This document shows positions 8,805 through 17,134 of a stretch of DNA of 64,000 bases, piece after piece. Source of the stretch: Chlorobiota bacterium (GTDB lineage Bacteria; Bacteroidota; Ignavibacteria; OLB7). A program made the position numbers and the translations under genes. The notes under the pieces were generated by a model. The model did not search any database. It was given only the letters and a program-made list of their open reading frames with translations, and was not told the DNA's origin. The stretch covers positions 471,001-535,000 of the forward strand of contig CP065014.1 of NCBI GenBank assembly GCA_016700335.1. Direction: 5' to 3'. Position 1 is the stretch's first letter; every line of letters begins with the position of its first letter.

Positions 8805-9926
8805 ATGATATTTGATTTTTGTATAATTGGAGGAGGAATAGCTGGTTTAACAATAGCAAATGAACTTGTTCGTAATTCAGTATCTGTGGTTGTTATTGAT
8901 GAAGATGAAATTGGTAAGGGTGCTGGATATTATGCTGCTGGTATGTTAGCACCTTTAATTGAATCAAAAATAGAGGAGGTTAATATAGTGAATTACGGAT
9001 TAGAAGCTCTGAAATACTATCCAGATTATATTTCAAATTTAGAATCTGAAACGAATTTTGATGTTGGATTTAAAAAGGAAGGTACTTTACTTTTAGCTTT
9101 AAATGAAGATGATAGAAATATATTAAAACATAGGTATTATGAGTATGAAAGTTTAGGATTAGATATTAACTGGTTAACAGGTTCAGAATGTAGAGAATTA
9201 GAACCAAATTTATCTGCACAAATTAATACTGGTATTTTTTCAAAGTCGGATATTCAGTTAAATAATAGAATATTTATAAAAGCTTTATTCCAAAATTGTA
9301 AAAATAAAAAAGTTAGTTTCCATGAAAAAGTAATTAATGGGGAATTAGTTATTGTGAACAATACTGTTAAAGAATTTAAATTTGATAATATTTTAATTAA
9401 TGCTAAAAATTTTATTGTTACTTGTGGGGCAAAATCAAACAAATATGCCTCTCAATGTGGTATTAAAAATTTAGTTAGACCTGTAAAAGGGCAGGTAATT
9501 AGGCTAGATCAAAAAAAATTAGAATTAATAAATTATATTATTAGAACTCCAGAAGTTTACTTAGTTCCCAAATCTGATGGATCTTTGGTTGTTGGTGGAA
9601 GTACAGAAGATAAAGGGTTCGATAATTCAAATACTGCTGGTGAAATATTTGAATTGTTAAATTCTGCATACGAAGTTCTACCTGGAATTTATGAATTACC
9701 TATTTTAGAGTTAGGAACTGGTTTCAGACCAGCGACATATGACAACGAACCTGCCATAGGAGAATCTGAGATAAAAGGATTGTATTTTGCTACAGGTTAT
9801 TACAGACATGGGGTTTTATTTTCTCCTTTAAGTGCTAAATTACTTTGCGATAAAATTTTATATAATAAATCTAATAAATACTTAGAATTGTTTTCATTAG
9901 ATAGATTTTATTTAAATACAAATTGA
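8805..9926 (+). CDS. thiO: Glycine oxidase ThiO-like FAD enzyme
   Basis: 373 aa DAO-family flavoprotein. The N-terminal Rossmann motif is IIGGGIAGLTIANEL (7-21), followed by the acidic VVVIDEDE end of the second strand. The family C-terminal motif ELGTGFRPATYDNEPAIG and GLYFATGYYRHGVLFSPL are present. ThiO oxidises glycine to iminoglyoxylate for the thiazole half of thiamine. The next gene, 4 bases after the stop, is thiS, which supports the assignment over other amino-acid oxidases. No thiG, thiE or thiC is in the window. Confidence 0.9.
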   Translation: MIFDFCIIGGGIAGLTIANELVRNSVSVVVIDEDEIGKGAGYYAAGMLAPLIESKIEEVNIVNYGLEALKYYPDYISNLESETNFDVGFKKEGTLLLALNEDDRNILKHRYYEYESLGLDINWLTGSECRELEPNLSAQINTGIFSKSDIQLNNRIFIKALFQNCKNKKVSFHEKVINGELVIVNNTVKEFKFDNILINAKNFIVTCGAKSNKYASQCGIKNLVRPVKGQVIRLDQKKLELINYIIRTPEVYLVPKSDGSLVVGGSTEDKGFDNSNTAGEIFELLNSAYEVLPGIYELPILELGTGFRPATYDNEPAIGESEIKGLYFATGYYRHGVLFSPLSAKLLCDKILYNKSNKYLELFSLDRFYLNTN

Positions 9927-9930
9927 TAAA

Positions 9931-10134
9931 ATGAAAATATCAATCAATGGATTTCCAATTGATACAGAGTTAAAAACTTTGCTTAGTTTATTGAATAATT
10001 ATTCTGTGCAGACTGACATACCTGGAATTGCAGTTGCTGTTAATGATTTGATTATCAAAAAAAATGAATGGATATTCTATGAATTAAAAGAAAATGATAA
10101 TATAGAATTGATAACAGCTATGCAAGGTGGATAA
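9931..10134 (+). CDS. thiS: Sulfur carrier protein ThiS
   Basis: 67 aa beta-grasp sulfur carrier with the required C-terminal Gly-Gly (ITAMQGG). After adenylation and thiocarboxylation it gives sulfur to the thiazole ring of thiamine. Starts 4 bases after thiO, so the pair is one transcript. The length and the GG tail exclude MoaD, which is longer. Confidence 0.92.
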   Translation: MKISINGFPIDTELKTLLSLLNNYSVQTDIPGIAVAVNDLIIKKNEWIFYELKENDNIELITAMQGG

Positions 10135-10251
10135 ATATTAGAGTTAATTAATATTTTGTATATAATTGATTATTTGGCATAGTTATTGATAGATGTTTAT
10201 ATTATTAATTTCAACAATTCGTCGAATAGACAGAAAAAAAATTTAAAAAAA

Positions 10252-11160
10252 ATGATTACTACAACAATTTTCGGAACTTTAATTATCTTTATTGGTAGAA
10301 TTTTAGCTACTAACTCTGGTAAACCAATTTTCAAAACTTTATCATTAACTTTAGGTTTGATAATTTTAATAGGGGGTATTTTAATGAGTTCAGTAAAAAT
10401 TATAGAGCCAGGAGAAATTGGTGTTCAAAAATTATTTGGTACAGTACAAGATGGTGTATTAGATAATGGACTCCACATAATTAATCCTCTCGCTGAAATA
10501 GAAATCTTTGAGGCAAAAACTCAAAATTATACTATGTCAAAAATTCATAGCGAAGGGCAAAAAGAAGGTGATGATGCAATTCGAGTTTTAACAAAAGATG
10601 GACTAGAGGTGATTATTGATATGACAGTATTATTTAGGGTCATACCAAACAAAACTCCTCAGATTTTAAAAACAATAGGAGTTGATTATGTTGACAACAT
10701 TGTTAGACCAATAACAAGAACTTATATTCGTGATAACGCTGTATATTATCAAGCAGTTGAACTTTATTCTGAAAAAAGGAATGAATTTCAAACAAGAATT
10801 ATTAAATCTATTGATGTTGAATTTGCTAAAAGAGGTTTGCAACTTGAACAAGTTTTAATCAGAAACATTTCATTGCCACCATCAGTTCAAGGTAGTATTG
10901 AAGCAAAAATCAATGCAGAACAAGAAGCACAAAAAATGGAGTTTGTTCTTCAGAAAGAAAAGCAAGAAGCTGAAAGAAAAAGGGTTGAGGCACAGGGTAT
11001 AGCTGACTATCAAAAGACAATTGCATCAGGTTTGACTGATAATCAGTTACAATATGAATCTATTAAAGCTCAAAAAGAAATTGCTACATCTCCTAATGCT
11101 AAAGTTATAATTATGAATGGAAGAGGTAATTCACCAATTTTAATTGGCGGAGGTCAATAA
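10252..11160 (+). CDS. SPFH/prohibitin-family membrane protein
   Basis: 302 aa from the ATG at 10252; a TTG at 10186 would add 22 residues. I prefer the ATG because an A-rich leader precedes it, as in other genes here. Two hydrophobic segments near the N-terminus (FGTLIIFIGRIL, LGLIILIGGILMSSV) are followed by the SPFH (Band 7) domain (VKIIEPGEIGVQKLFGTV onward) and a charged coiled coil (EAKINAEQEAQKMEFVLQKE). Such proteins form ring assemblies in the membrane and often modulate FtsH. Monocistronic, with a terminator right after. Confidence 0.88.
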   Translation: MITTTIFGTLIIFIGRILATNSGKPIFKTLSLTLGLIILIGGILMSSVKIIEPGEIGVQKLFGTVQDGVLDNGLHIINPLAEIEIFEAKTQNYTMSKIHSEGQKEGDDAIRVLTKDGLEVIIDMTVLFRVIPNKTPQILKTIGVDYVDNIVRPITRTYIRDNAVYYQAVELYSEKRNEFQTRIIKSIDVEFAKRGLQLEQVLIRNISLPPSVQGSIEAKINAEQEAQKMEFVLQKEKQEAERKRVEAQGIADYQKTIASGLTDNQLQYESIKAQKEIATSPNAKVIIMNGRGNSPILIGGGQ

Positions 11161-11197
11161 AATTTGTAATGTGATTACTAAAAGTATTTAAATTAAT

Positions 11198-11232
11198 AAA
11201 AACCGACAAGTAGAATCTTAGTCGGTTTTTTT
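11198..11232. terminator. Terminator after the SPFH gene, usable in both directions
   Basis: AAAAACCGAC (11198-11207) pairs with GTCGGTTTTT (11221-11230), 13-base loop, T-run follows; A-run on the other side allows termination of the minus-strand gene ending at 11254. Confidence 0.88.
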
Positions 11233-11253
11233 AATTAAAATAAATTTGAAATT

Positions 11254-11880
11254 CTACTTTACTGAATAAACAACATAACCCAAAGGGAAATCAGTTTTTT
11301 TTACATTGATTAATGCAAAAATTGGATTTAATAATGGGAGTAAAAAAAGCATTGCAATTTTATTATTTACAAAAATGTACCAAAGAGTTTGAAGCCTGTT
11401 ACCGTGATGAAAAATTTCAACCTTGGAAAATTTTTTCATTAAGTGATTAAAAGAATCAGGTGTAAAACGATAGAAATCCTGAGGGTCTGGGTGCAACCTA
11501 TGAATGAATCTAGTAGAAAGAATCATTACCCCACCTGGTTTTAATATTTTATACAATTGATCAATTGCTAACTGCGGATCATACAAATGTTCTAAAACCT
11601 CTGTTGCAATAACAGTGTCAAAATAATTATCATAACCAATAATTGAATGAAGATCTGAGCAGATATTTGGTTTTGAATCTGGATCAATATCTAATCTAAG
11701 ATATTCAGTTGAAGGTATTAAACTTTTATATGGAGATAATTTAGAACCTACATCCATAACCACACCTTTTTTTAGACGAGAGAATTGACGTTTTAATTCG
11801 CGATTTAATCCGATTCTAACAACTGATGGAAATCCAACCAAAGGGTGAAGATTATATATTTTTCTTAATAAATTTTTCAT
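11254..11880 (-). CDS. Class I SAM-dependent methyltransferase
   Basis: 208 aa. Motif I VMDVGSKLSPYKSL (about 41-54), an acidic residue after strand 2 (YLRLDIDPDSKPN), and post-motif VIATEVLEHLYDPQLAI followed by LKPGGVMILSTRFIHRLH identify a methyltransf_11-type fold. The C-terminus has a hydrophobic segment (IAMLFLLPLLNPIFALINV), so it may sit at the membrane, as glycan- or lipid-related methyltransferases do. The substrate cannot be told. Confidence 0.82.
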   Translation of the reverse strand: MKNLLRKIYNLHPLVGFPSVVRIGLNRELKRQFSRLKKGVVMDVGSKLSPYKSLIPSTEYLRLDIDPDSKPNICSDLHSIIGYDNYFDTVIATEVLEHLYDPQLAIDQLYKILKPGGVMILSTRFIHRLHPDPQDFYRFTPDSFNHLMKKFSKVEIFHHGNRLQTLWYIFVNNKIAMLFLLPLLNPIFALINVKKTDFPLGYVVYSVK

Positions 11881-11954
11881 ATTTTTTGAAAATTCTCAAC
11901 AATAAATCTTTCAATTAAGAACCAGAAAACGATTTTAATTTTGAGATATGTAAA

Positions 11955-12329
11955 TTACAATTGCTCTAGAACAACTACAGCAGCTGCATTTGTATTAGTA
12001 TGTGTTAGTGAAACATGAATAATTAATCCTTGGCATATTTCAAGAGCTTTCCCATAAAGTTTCATAATAGGTTCACCTGAAAATAGATTTTGAATTTCCA
12101 TATCCTTCCAAGAAACACCACGAGCAATACCAGTACCCATTGCTTTAGAGCAAGCTTCTTTTGCAGCGAATCTTGCAGCTAAATGTTTAAATTTAGTAGC
12201 TTCACGAGAGTTGCAATATGCTAGTTCATGTTCGGTATAAATTCTATTTAAGAATCTATCACCATACTTTTGATTAGCTTCTTCAATTCTAGAGAGTTCA
12301 ACAATGTCAATACCAATTCCTTTTAACAT
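11955..12329 (-). CDS. acpS: Holo-[acyl-carrier-protein] synthase
   Basis: 124 aa, the family length. It moves the phosphopantetheine arm from CoA to ACP. Motifs: GIGIDIVELSRIEE (5-18, Mg-binding Asp), ARFAAKEACSKAMGTG (second metal Glu in the KEA motif), and VSLTHTNTNAAAVVVLE at the end. A -7 box lies 26 bases before its start. Confidence 0.95.
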   Translation of the reverse strand: MLKGIGIDIVELSRIEEANQKYGDRFLNRIYTEHELAYCNSREATKFKHLAARFAAKEACSKAMGTGIARGVSWKDMEIQNLFSGEPIMKLYGKALEICQGLIIHVSLTHTNTNAAAVVVLEQL

Positions 12330-12354
12330 TAATTAAATTATATTTATTCATTCA

Positions 12355-12362
12355 CAAAAATA
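12355..12362 (-). promoter_or_regulatory. -7 box (TATTTTTG on minus) for acpS
   Basis: CAAAAATA on plus reads TATTTTTG on minus, 26 bases before the acpS ATG, a usual distance. No clear -33 TTG. Confidence 0.5.
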
Positions 12363-12422
12363 AACCAATGTTTAATAAATTGTTGTAAAATATTGTTATC
12401 AAACTATATATTTTTTTTTAAT

Positions 12423-12998
12423 TCAAATGGCATTTATTTTTTTTAAATCTAAATACAATTTACTAATTGGAAGACCAACAACAGTATAATAATCACCTAT
12501 AATGTATTCAATAAAAACAGCTCCAAAATCATCCTGAATGCCATAACTTCCAGCTTTATCAAGAGGAGACCCGCTTTCTACATATTGAAAAATTTCATTT
12601 TCATCAAGGTTTCTAAATTTTACTTCAGTTTCATTAAAATTGGTAATTGTTACTTTATTTACAACATCTATAATTGAATACCCTGTAAAAACTTTATGGG
12701 TTTTATTGCTTAATCTTTTTAACATAGAAATTGCATCTAATTTATTGATTGGTTTTCCTAAAACATCACCTTCTAGCACAACAATTGTATCTGATCCAAT
12801 AATAATTCCAGTAACCAATTTATTAGCAATTTCAGTTGCTTTTAGTTTTGATAACCTCATAACTAATTCAGAAGGTGATTCTCCAACAATTATAGATTCA
12901 TCTGATTGAGGGATTTCTACTTCAAATACAATTCCGATCTGCTTTAATAATTGCATCCTTCTTGGAGAACCAGAAGCTAATATTATTTTTTGTAGCAT
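12423..12998 (-). CDS. maf: Maf family nucleotide pyrophosphatase
   Basis: 191 aa. Signature ILASGSPRRMQLLKQIGI at 6-23 and catalytic region GIIIGSDTIVVLEGDVLGKP with the conserved Asp. Maf/YhdE/YceF enzymes hydrolyse non-canonical or UTP/dTTP-type nucleotides and are linked to septum control. C-terminal GSYGIQDDFGAVFIEYIIGDYY is the second family motif. Same strand as acpS, about 90 bases apart. Confidence 0.95.
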   Translation of the reverse strand: MLQKIILASGSPRRMQLLKQIGIVFEVEIPQSDESIIVGESPSELVMRLSKLKATEIANKLVTGIIIGSDTIVVLEGDVLGKPINKLDAISMLKRLSNKTHKVFTGYSIIDVVNKVTITNFNETEVKFRNLDENEIFQYVESGSPLDKAGSYGIQDDFGAVFIEYIIGDYYTVVGLPISKLYLDLKKINAI

Positions 12999-13146
12999 GT
13001 AATATATTTAGGTTAGATTTTGTCTTTAAATAAAGTGAAGTAAACAATATAAATTAATTTAGGATTAAAATATGGATTTTAGTTAGTACATTAAAATTGT
13101 AAAAGAGATTAGTAAAAACATTTTTAAAAATAATTAAAATATAATT

Positions 13147-13177
13147 TTGGATGGTAGGGTATAACAAGATAATTTTG
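13147..13177 (+). promoter_or_regulatory. Full Bacteroidota-type promoter of purS
   Basis: TTG at 13147-13149, 20 bases, then TAATTTTG at 13170-13177. Both elements and the spacing fit the TTG/TAnnTTTG promoter. The purS ATG is 25 bases downstream. Confidence 0.75.
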
Positions 13178-13202
13178 CAGTATAATTTTTAAAAATAAAT
13201 AA

Positions 13203-13460
13203 ATGTCTACAAACTTAAATTTTAAAGCAATAGTAACAGTTAAATTGCGAACAGCAATTTTAGATGTACAAGGAAAAACTGTTGAAAATGCTTTGAATTC
13301 TATGGGTTATGGATCTATATCTCACATAAGGATTGGAAAGCATATAACACTTGATGTTGTTGCAAAAAATAAGGAAGAAGCTGAAAATATTGTAAAAAAA
13401 GCAGCTGATCAGTTATTAAGTAACCCTATAGTTGAAGATTATATTGTTGAGATTGAATAA
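13203..13460 (+). CDS. purS: Phosphoribosylformylglycinamidine synthase subunit PurS
   Basis: 85 aa, the small bridging subunit of the three-part FGAM synthase (PurL/Q/S) of purine synthesis. Typical features: VKLRTAILDVQGKTVENAL near the N-terminus and VAKNKEEAENIVKKAADQLLSNP before the C-terminal VEDYIVEI strand. Followed 67 bases later by purQ. No purL is in the window. Confidence 0.93.
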   Translation: MSTNLNFKAIVTVKLRTAILDVQGKTVENALNSMGYGSISHIRIGKHITLDVVAKNKEEAENIVKKAADQLLSNPIVEDYIVEIE

Positions 13461-13527
13461 ATTTTAAATTGAAATTACTAAATTAGTAATTTTATCATTT
13501 TTTAATTATTAACTACTAATTATTATT

Positions 13528-14226
13528 TTGAAAATAGGCGTTCTAGTTTTCCCAGGATCGAATTGTGATCATGATGCTTACTACTCAATAAAGCATGTTA
13601 TAGGTGTTAATACTGAGTTTTTGTTTCATAAAGAACATGATCTTAAAGGAGTTGATGCAGTTATTGTGCCAGGTGGATTTAGTTATGGTGATTATTTACG
13701 TTGTGGAGCTATAGCTAGATTTTCACCAATAATGGAAGAAGTAGTGAAGTTTGCAAATTCAGGAGGTCCAGTAATGGGAATTTGTAATGGATTTCAAATA
13801 CTTTGCGAAGCTGGTTTGCTCCCAGGTGGATTGTTAAGAAATACAAATACTAAATTTATTTCTAAGTATGTAAATTTATTGGTTTCAAATAACAAAACAA
13901 TTTTTACATCAAAACTAGTTCAAAATCAAATTCTTTCAATTCCAATTGCTCATGGTGAAGGTAATTATTATGCTGATGAAAATCTTGTAAAAACTTTGCA
14001 AGATAATAATCAAATTGTTTTTCAATATTGTGACATAAATGGTAACTTAACAGAAGAATCAAACCCAAATGGATCTGTTCATAACATTGCTGGTATAGTT
14101 AATAAAAATGGAAATGTTTTAGGAATGATGCCTCATCCTGAAAGGGCATGCGATTTAATGTTAGGATCAACAGATGGTATTGCAATTTTTTCATCTTTAA
14201 TTGATTCCTTAATTGTTTCTATTTAA
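13528..14226 (+). CDS. purQ: Phosphoribosylformylglycinamidine synthase subunit PurQ
   Basis: 232 aa class I glutamine amidotransferase that supplies ammonia to PurL. TTG start, MKIGVLVFPGSNCDHD at 1-16. The nucleophile Cys lies in GICNGFQILCEAGLLPG (about 88-104) and the catalytic His/Glu in MMPHPERACD near the end. Standard length. Confidence 0.96.
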   Translation: MKIGVLVFPGSNCDHDAYYSIKHVIGVNTEFLFHKEHDLKGVDAVIVPGGFSYGDYLRCGAIARFSPIMEEVVKFANSGGPVMGICNGFQILCEAGLLPGGLLRNTNTKFISKYVNLLVSNNKTIFTSKLVQNQILSIPIAHGEGNYYADENLVKTLQDNNQIVFQYCDINGNLTEESNPNGSVHNIAGIVNKNGNVLGMMPHPERACDLMLGSTDGIAIFSSLIDSLIVSI

Positions 14227-14297
14227 ATTGTAGAGTTGGTTGATATATATAAGTTACTTTGTATTATTAATTTTAATTTTTAAACTAATAAAATATT

Positions 14298-14495
14298 ATG
14301 TTTGGTTTAGGTGCACCTGAAATGTTACTTATTATTGGTGGGGCATTATTACTTTTCGGAGGAAAAAAAATTCCTGAATTAATGAAAGGTTTGGGCTCTG
14401 GAATTAAGGAATTTAAAAAAGCAGCAACAGATGTTGAGGAAGCTACTACTAATCAAGTACAACCACCTCAACCTCCTAGTCAGATTAATCAATAA
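14298..14495 (+). CDS. tatA: Sec-independent translocase TatA (copy 1)
   Basis: 65 aa. One N-terminal membrane helix (PEMLLIIGGALLLFGG), hinge FGGKKIPELMKGLG, then an amphipathic helix (SGIKEFKKAATDVEEA) and a Pro-rich tail. This is the TatA/E pore-forming subunit for folded proteins. Starts 71 bases after purQ. No tatC nearby. Confidence 0.92.
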   Translation: MFGLGAPEMLLIIGGALLLFGGKKIPELMKGLGSGIKEFKKAATDVEEATTNQVQPPQPPSQINQ

Positions 14496-14548
14496 AACAA
14501 AACTTTCTATATTTTTGTTTTTCATTCATAAAGTTTTAAATACAATAA

Positions 14549-14791
14549 ATGTTTGATATAGGCGGGGGTGAGCTTCTTTTAATTCTTGTTGTGGTATTGG
14601 TTCTTTTTGGACCTAAAAAATTACCTGAGTTAGCACAAAGCTTCGGAAAAGGTATGCGTGAGTTTAAAAAAGCACAACAGCAATTCAAAGATCAAATGGA
14701 TGAAGCTTTAAGAGATGAACCTGTTGTTCATACTCCTGTTGAACCTGTATCTCATTCTGCAATAATAAAACCTACGGAAACTGACAATTAA
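14549..14791 (+). CDS. tatA: TatA/TatB-like translocase subunit (copy 2)
   Basis: 80 aa paralogue 53 bases after the first. Helix GGELLLILVVVLVLFG, hinge FGPKKLPELAQSFGKG, amphipathic helix REFKKAQQQFKDQMDEALRD. FGPKKLP with Pro is also seen in TatB, and the longer charged helix could mean a TatB-like role; the sequence alone does not decide. Tandem arrangement suggests duplication. Confidence 0.88.
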   Translation: MFDIGGGELLLILVVVLVLFGPKKLPELAQSFGKGMREFKKAQQQFKDQMDEALRDEPVVHTPVEPVSHSAIIKPTETDN

Positions 14792-14848
14792 TTCTAATTA
14801 AAATTAAAGTTTTAACATTGAAAATAGTTTAAGTTAACTAACTTAAAA

Positions 14849-16936
14849 TTAATATCCATTTTCAAAAAAGCTTTCTATATTTAAATGTGAAATTGATTTA
14901 ATACCTATTTCTGAATATGTGATAATTGGGTAATCTGTACCGGTTCTTTTTAACAGACCAGCATCAAGAAGACCGTTAGCTAGCATTGCAAGTTCTTGTC
15001 TATTAAAATCATTTAATTCGGAAAATCTTTTATATTCGTTCAATTTAAATCTGAATACATTTTTATTACTTGTAATCCCAATTAAAATATCCACATAAGT
15101 CATCAAACCAAATTTTCCGTTAAGTTCAACTACGCAAGCTAAAAAAGTTTCCATTGCCCTAGAAATTCTTGGGGTTATATTAGCTTGAATATCGATAACG
15201 GAATTAGGATTTCTACAATAATCACAAAAACCACAACTTTTTTTAGGAATTTCTGCGCAAAAATATTCCAATATTATATCTCTTCTACATTTATTCTTTT
15301 TGGCAAATTCTTCCATTGAATTTAATTTAAACAATGCTCTTTCTCGACCTAATGTAATTGCATTTTCATCAATCTGTAAATGTTTTGATTCAATTCTTTG
15401 GCTAATGAATTGAACCCCAGTATGTTGGTTTGGTGGTGTATAAACTAATATTTTATTCATCATTAAAGCTCTTAAATTTTCATCTAATAATTCAATTGTA
15501 AGTCCATGTTTATTAGCCATGTCTTCAGTGTTAATCATTATTCTATTACTCAATTCGCTTGAACCAATTGTTCTGAGCAAAGCCATTATAGTCAATTTTC
15601 TGGATTCAACTCTAGTAAGTGAATAATATTGTTTTATATTTTCACTATCAACAAGCAACTGAACAATAGCTAATTTTTCAGCACGAACTTTTCTAACAAT
15701 ATTATTTTTCTCTAATAGGTTAATTACGCTATTAACATCGCTTCGAGATACTTTACCACGGAATGCTATATTATCTTCATTTGGTAAAAAAACACCTTCA
15801 AAAATTCCCTCAATTCCAATATTTAATGAATCCCAAAGAGCATTATAAACAGCTTCAATTTTATCTCTTTCAGGATATAAATTTCTAATAAAAAACTCTT
15901 GTAACCCTCTATCTCGATTGTTGAAAAGTAATGTGCAATCACTTGGAAGACCATCTCTACCTGCTCTTCCAGCTTCTTGATAGTATGCTTCCAAAGATCC
16001 AGGTAAATCAAAGTGAATTACATCTCGAACATCATATTTGTCAATACCCATCCCAAATGCATTTGTAGCCACAATGATTTTAGCAACTGAATTAATCCAC
16101 AAAGTTTGGGCATTATTGCGTTCATCGTCTTTAAGCCCTGCATGATAAATTGTAACAGGTAATTTATTTGATAAAAGTTGTGAACCAACATTTTCAACAG
16201 TTTTACGAGTACCGCAATATATTATCATTGAGCCAGGTGATTTAAGTTTTAACTTCAACAAATCAACTAAAGAATTAATTTTATTGATTGAAGGTTTTAC
16301 ATTGTATCTCAAATTTGGTCTGTCAAATCCACGCACAAATCTTTTAGAATTTAGCAAGCCTAAATATGTAACAATATCTTCTTGAACTTTAGGGGTAGCT
16401 GTTGCTGTTAGAGCTATAACGGTAGGTCTGCCAATGCTTTCGATTGCTTCTTTGAGCTTAATATAGCTTGGTCTGAAATCATGTCCCCAGTCAGATATAC
16501 AATGAGCTTCATCTACTGCAAATAAAGATACATCCAAATCAGAAAGGAGTTCAACAAAAGATTTACTTTCAAATCTTTCAGGTGCAACATATACAATTTT
16601 ATATAGCCCGTACCTTATATCAGTCATTCTTTGCCTTACTTCGCCAAATTCTAATGTTGAATTAATAGTAGTGGCTTTAATTCCTACTTTTTCTAATGAA
16701 TCGACTTGATCTTTCATAAGAGCTATTAAAGGTGAAACAACTACAGTTATACCTTTTAATAACATTGCTGGAACTTGAAAGCAAAGTGACTTCCCCCCAC
16801 CTGTTGGCATAACTACTAGTGAGTCTTCACCCATTATAACTGAGTGAATAATCTCTTCTTGTCCTGATCGAAAATTGTTATATCCAAAATATTTTTTAAG
16901 AATTTCTTTAGGGGTTAAATTATTATCTAAGTTCAT
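14849..16936 (-). CDS. recQ: ATP-dependent DNA helicase RecQ
   Basis: 695 aa. Helicase motifs: I MPTGGGKSLCFQVP, II VDEAHCISDWGHDFRP, III ALTATATPK, VI YYQEAGRAGRDG. The zinc-binding region with CRRD...FCAEIPKKSCGFCDYC (about 560-580) and winged-helix RQC region follow. No typical HRDC domain is recognisable, though the last 80 residues are helical. Unwinds DNA 3'-5' in recombination repair. Stands alone on the minus strand, convergent with tatA. Confidence 0.96.
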   Translation of the reverse strand: MNLDNNLTPKEILKKYFGYNNFRSGQEEIIHSVIMGEDSLVVMPTGGGKSLCFQVPAMLLKGITVVVSPLIALMKDQVDSLEKVGIKATTINSTLEFGEVRQRMTDIRYGLYKIVYVAPERFESKSFVELLSDLDVSLFAVDEAHCISDWGHDFRPSYIKLKEAIESIGRPTVIALTATATPKVQEDIVTYLGLLNSKRFVRGFDRPNLRYNVKPSINKINSLVDLLKLKLKSPGSMIIYCGTRKTVENVGSQLLSNKLPVTIYHAGLKDDERNNAQTLWINSVAKIIVATNAFGMGIDKYDVRDVIHFDLPGSLEAYYQEAGRAGRDGLPSDCTLLFNNRDRGLQEFFIRNLYPERDKIEAVYNALWDSLNIGIEGIFEGVFLPNEDNIAFRGKVSRSDVNSVINLLEKNNIVRKVRAEKLAIVQLLVDSENIKQYYSLTRVESRKLTIMALLRTIGSSELSNRIMINTEDMANKHGLTIELLDENLRALMMNKILVYTPPNQHTGVQFISQRIESKHLQIDENAITLGRERALFKLNSMEEFAKKNKCRRDIILEYFCAEIPKKSCGFCDYCRNPNSVIDIQANITPRISRAMETFLACVVELNGKFGLMTYVDILIGITSNKNVFRFKLNEYKRFSELNDFNRQELAMLANGLLDAGLLKRTGTDYPIITYSEIGIKSISHLNIESFFENGY

Positions 16937-17098
16937 ATTTACTGTTAAGAGAGAAATTTTTTTGAATAGTTTTTGGTAAGAATTTTTTGATTGAAATTAT
17001 TCATTAAATAAATATACAAAATATAATCTAAAATAAAATTAAAGTAAACCCATTTTATTTTACAGTTACTTTTATTATGCAGTTTATTTTTAAGAATT

Positions 17099-17106
17099 TA
17101 TCTTTG
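17099..17106 (+). promoter_or_regulatory. -7 box (TATCTTTG) before the Ig-like lipoprotein gene
   Basis: TATCTTTG matches TAnnTTTG. Transcription would start near 17112, so an ATG at 17077 would lie outside the message. This bears on the start question of the next gene. Confidence 0.45.
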
Positions 17107-17134
17107 TACAAAATTATTATTAAATCAGAAAAAA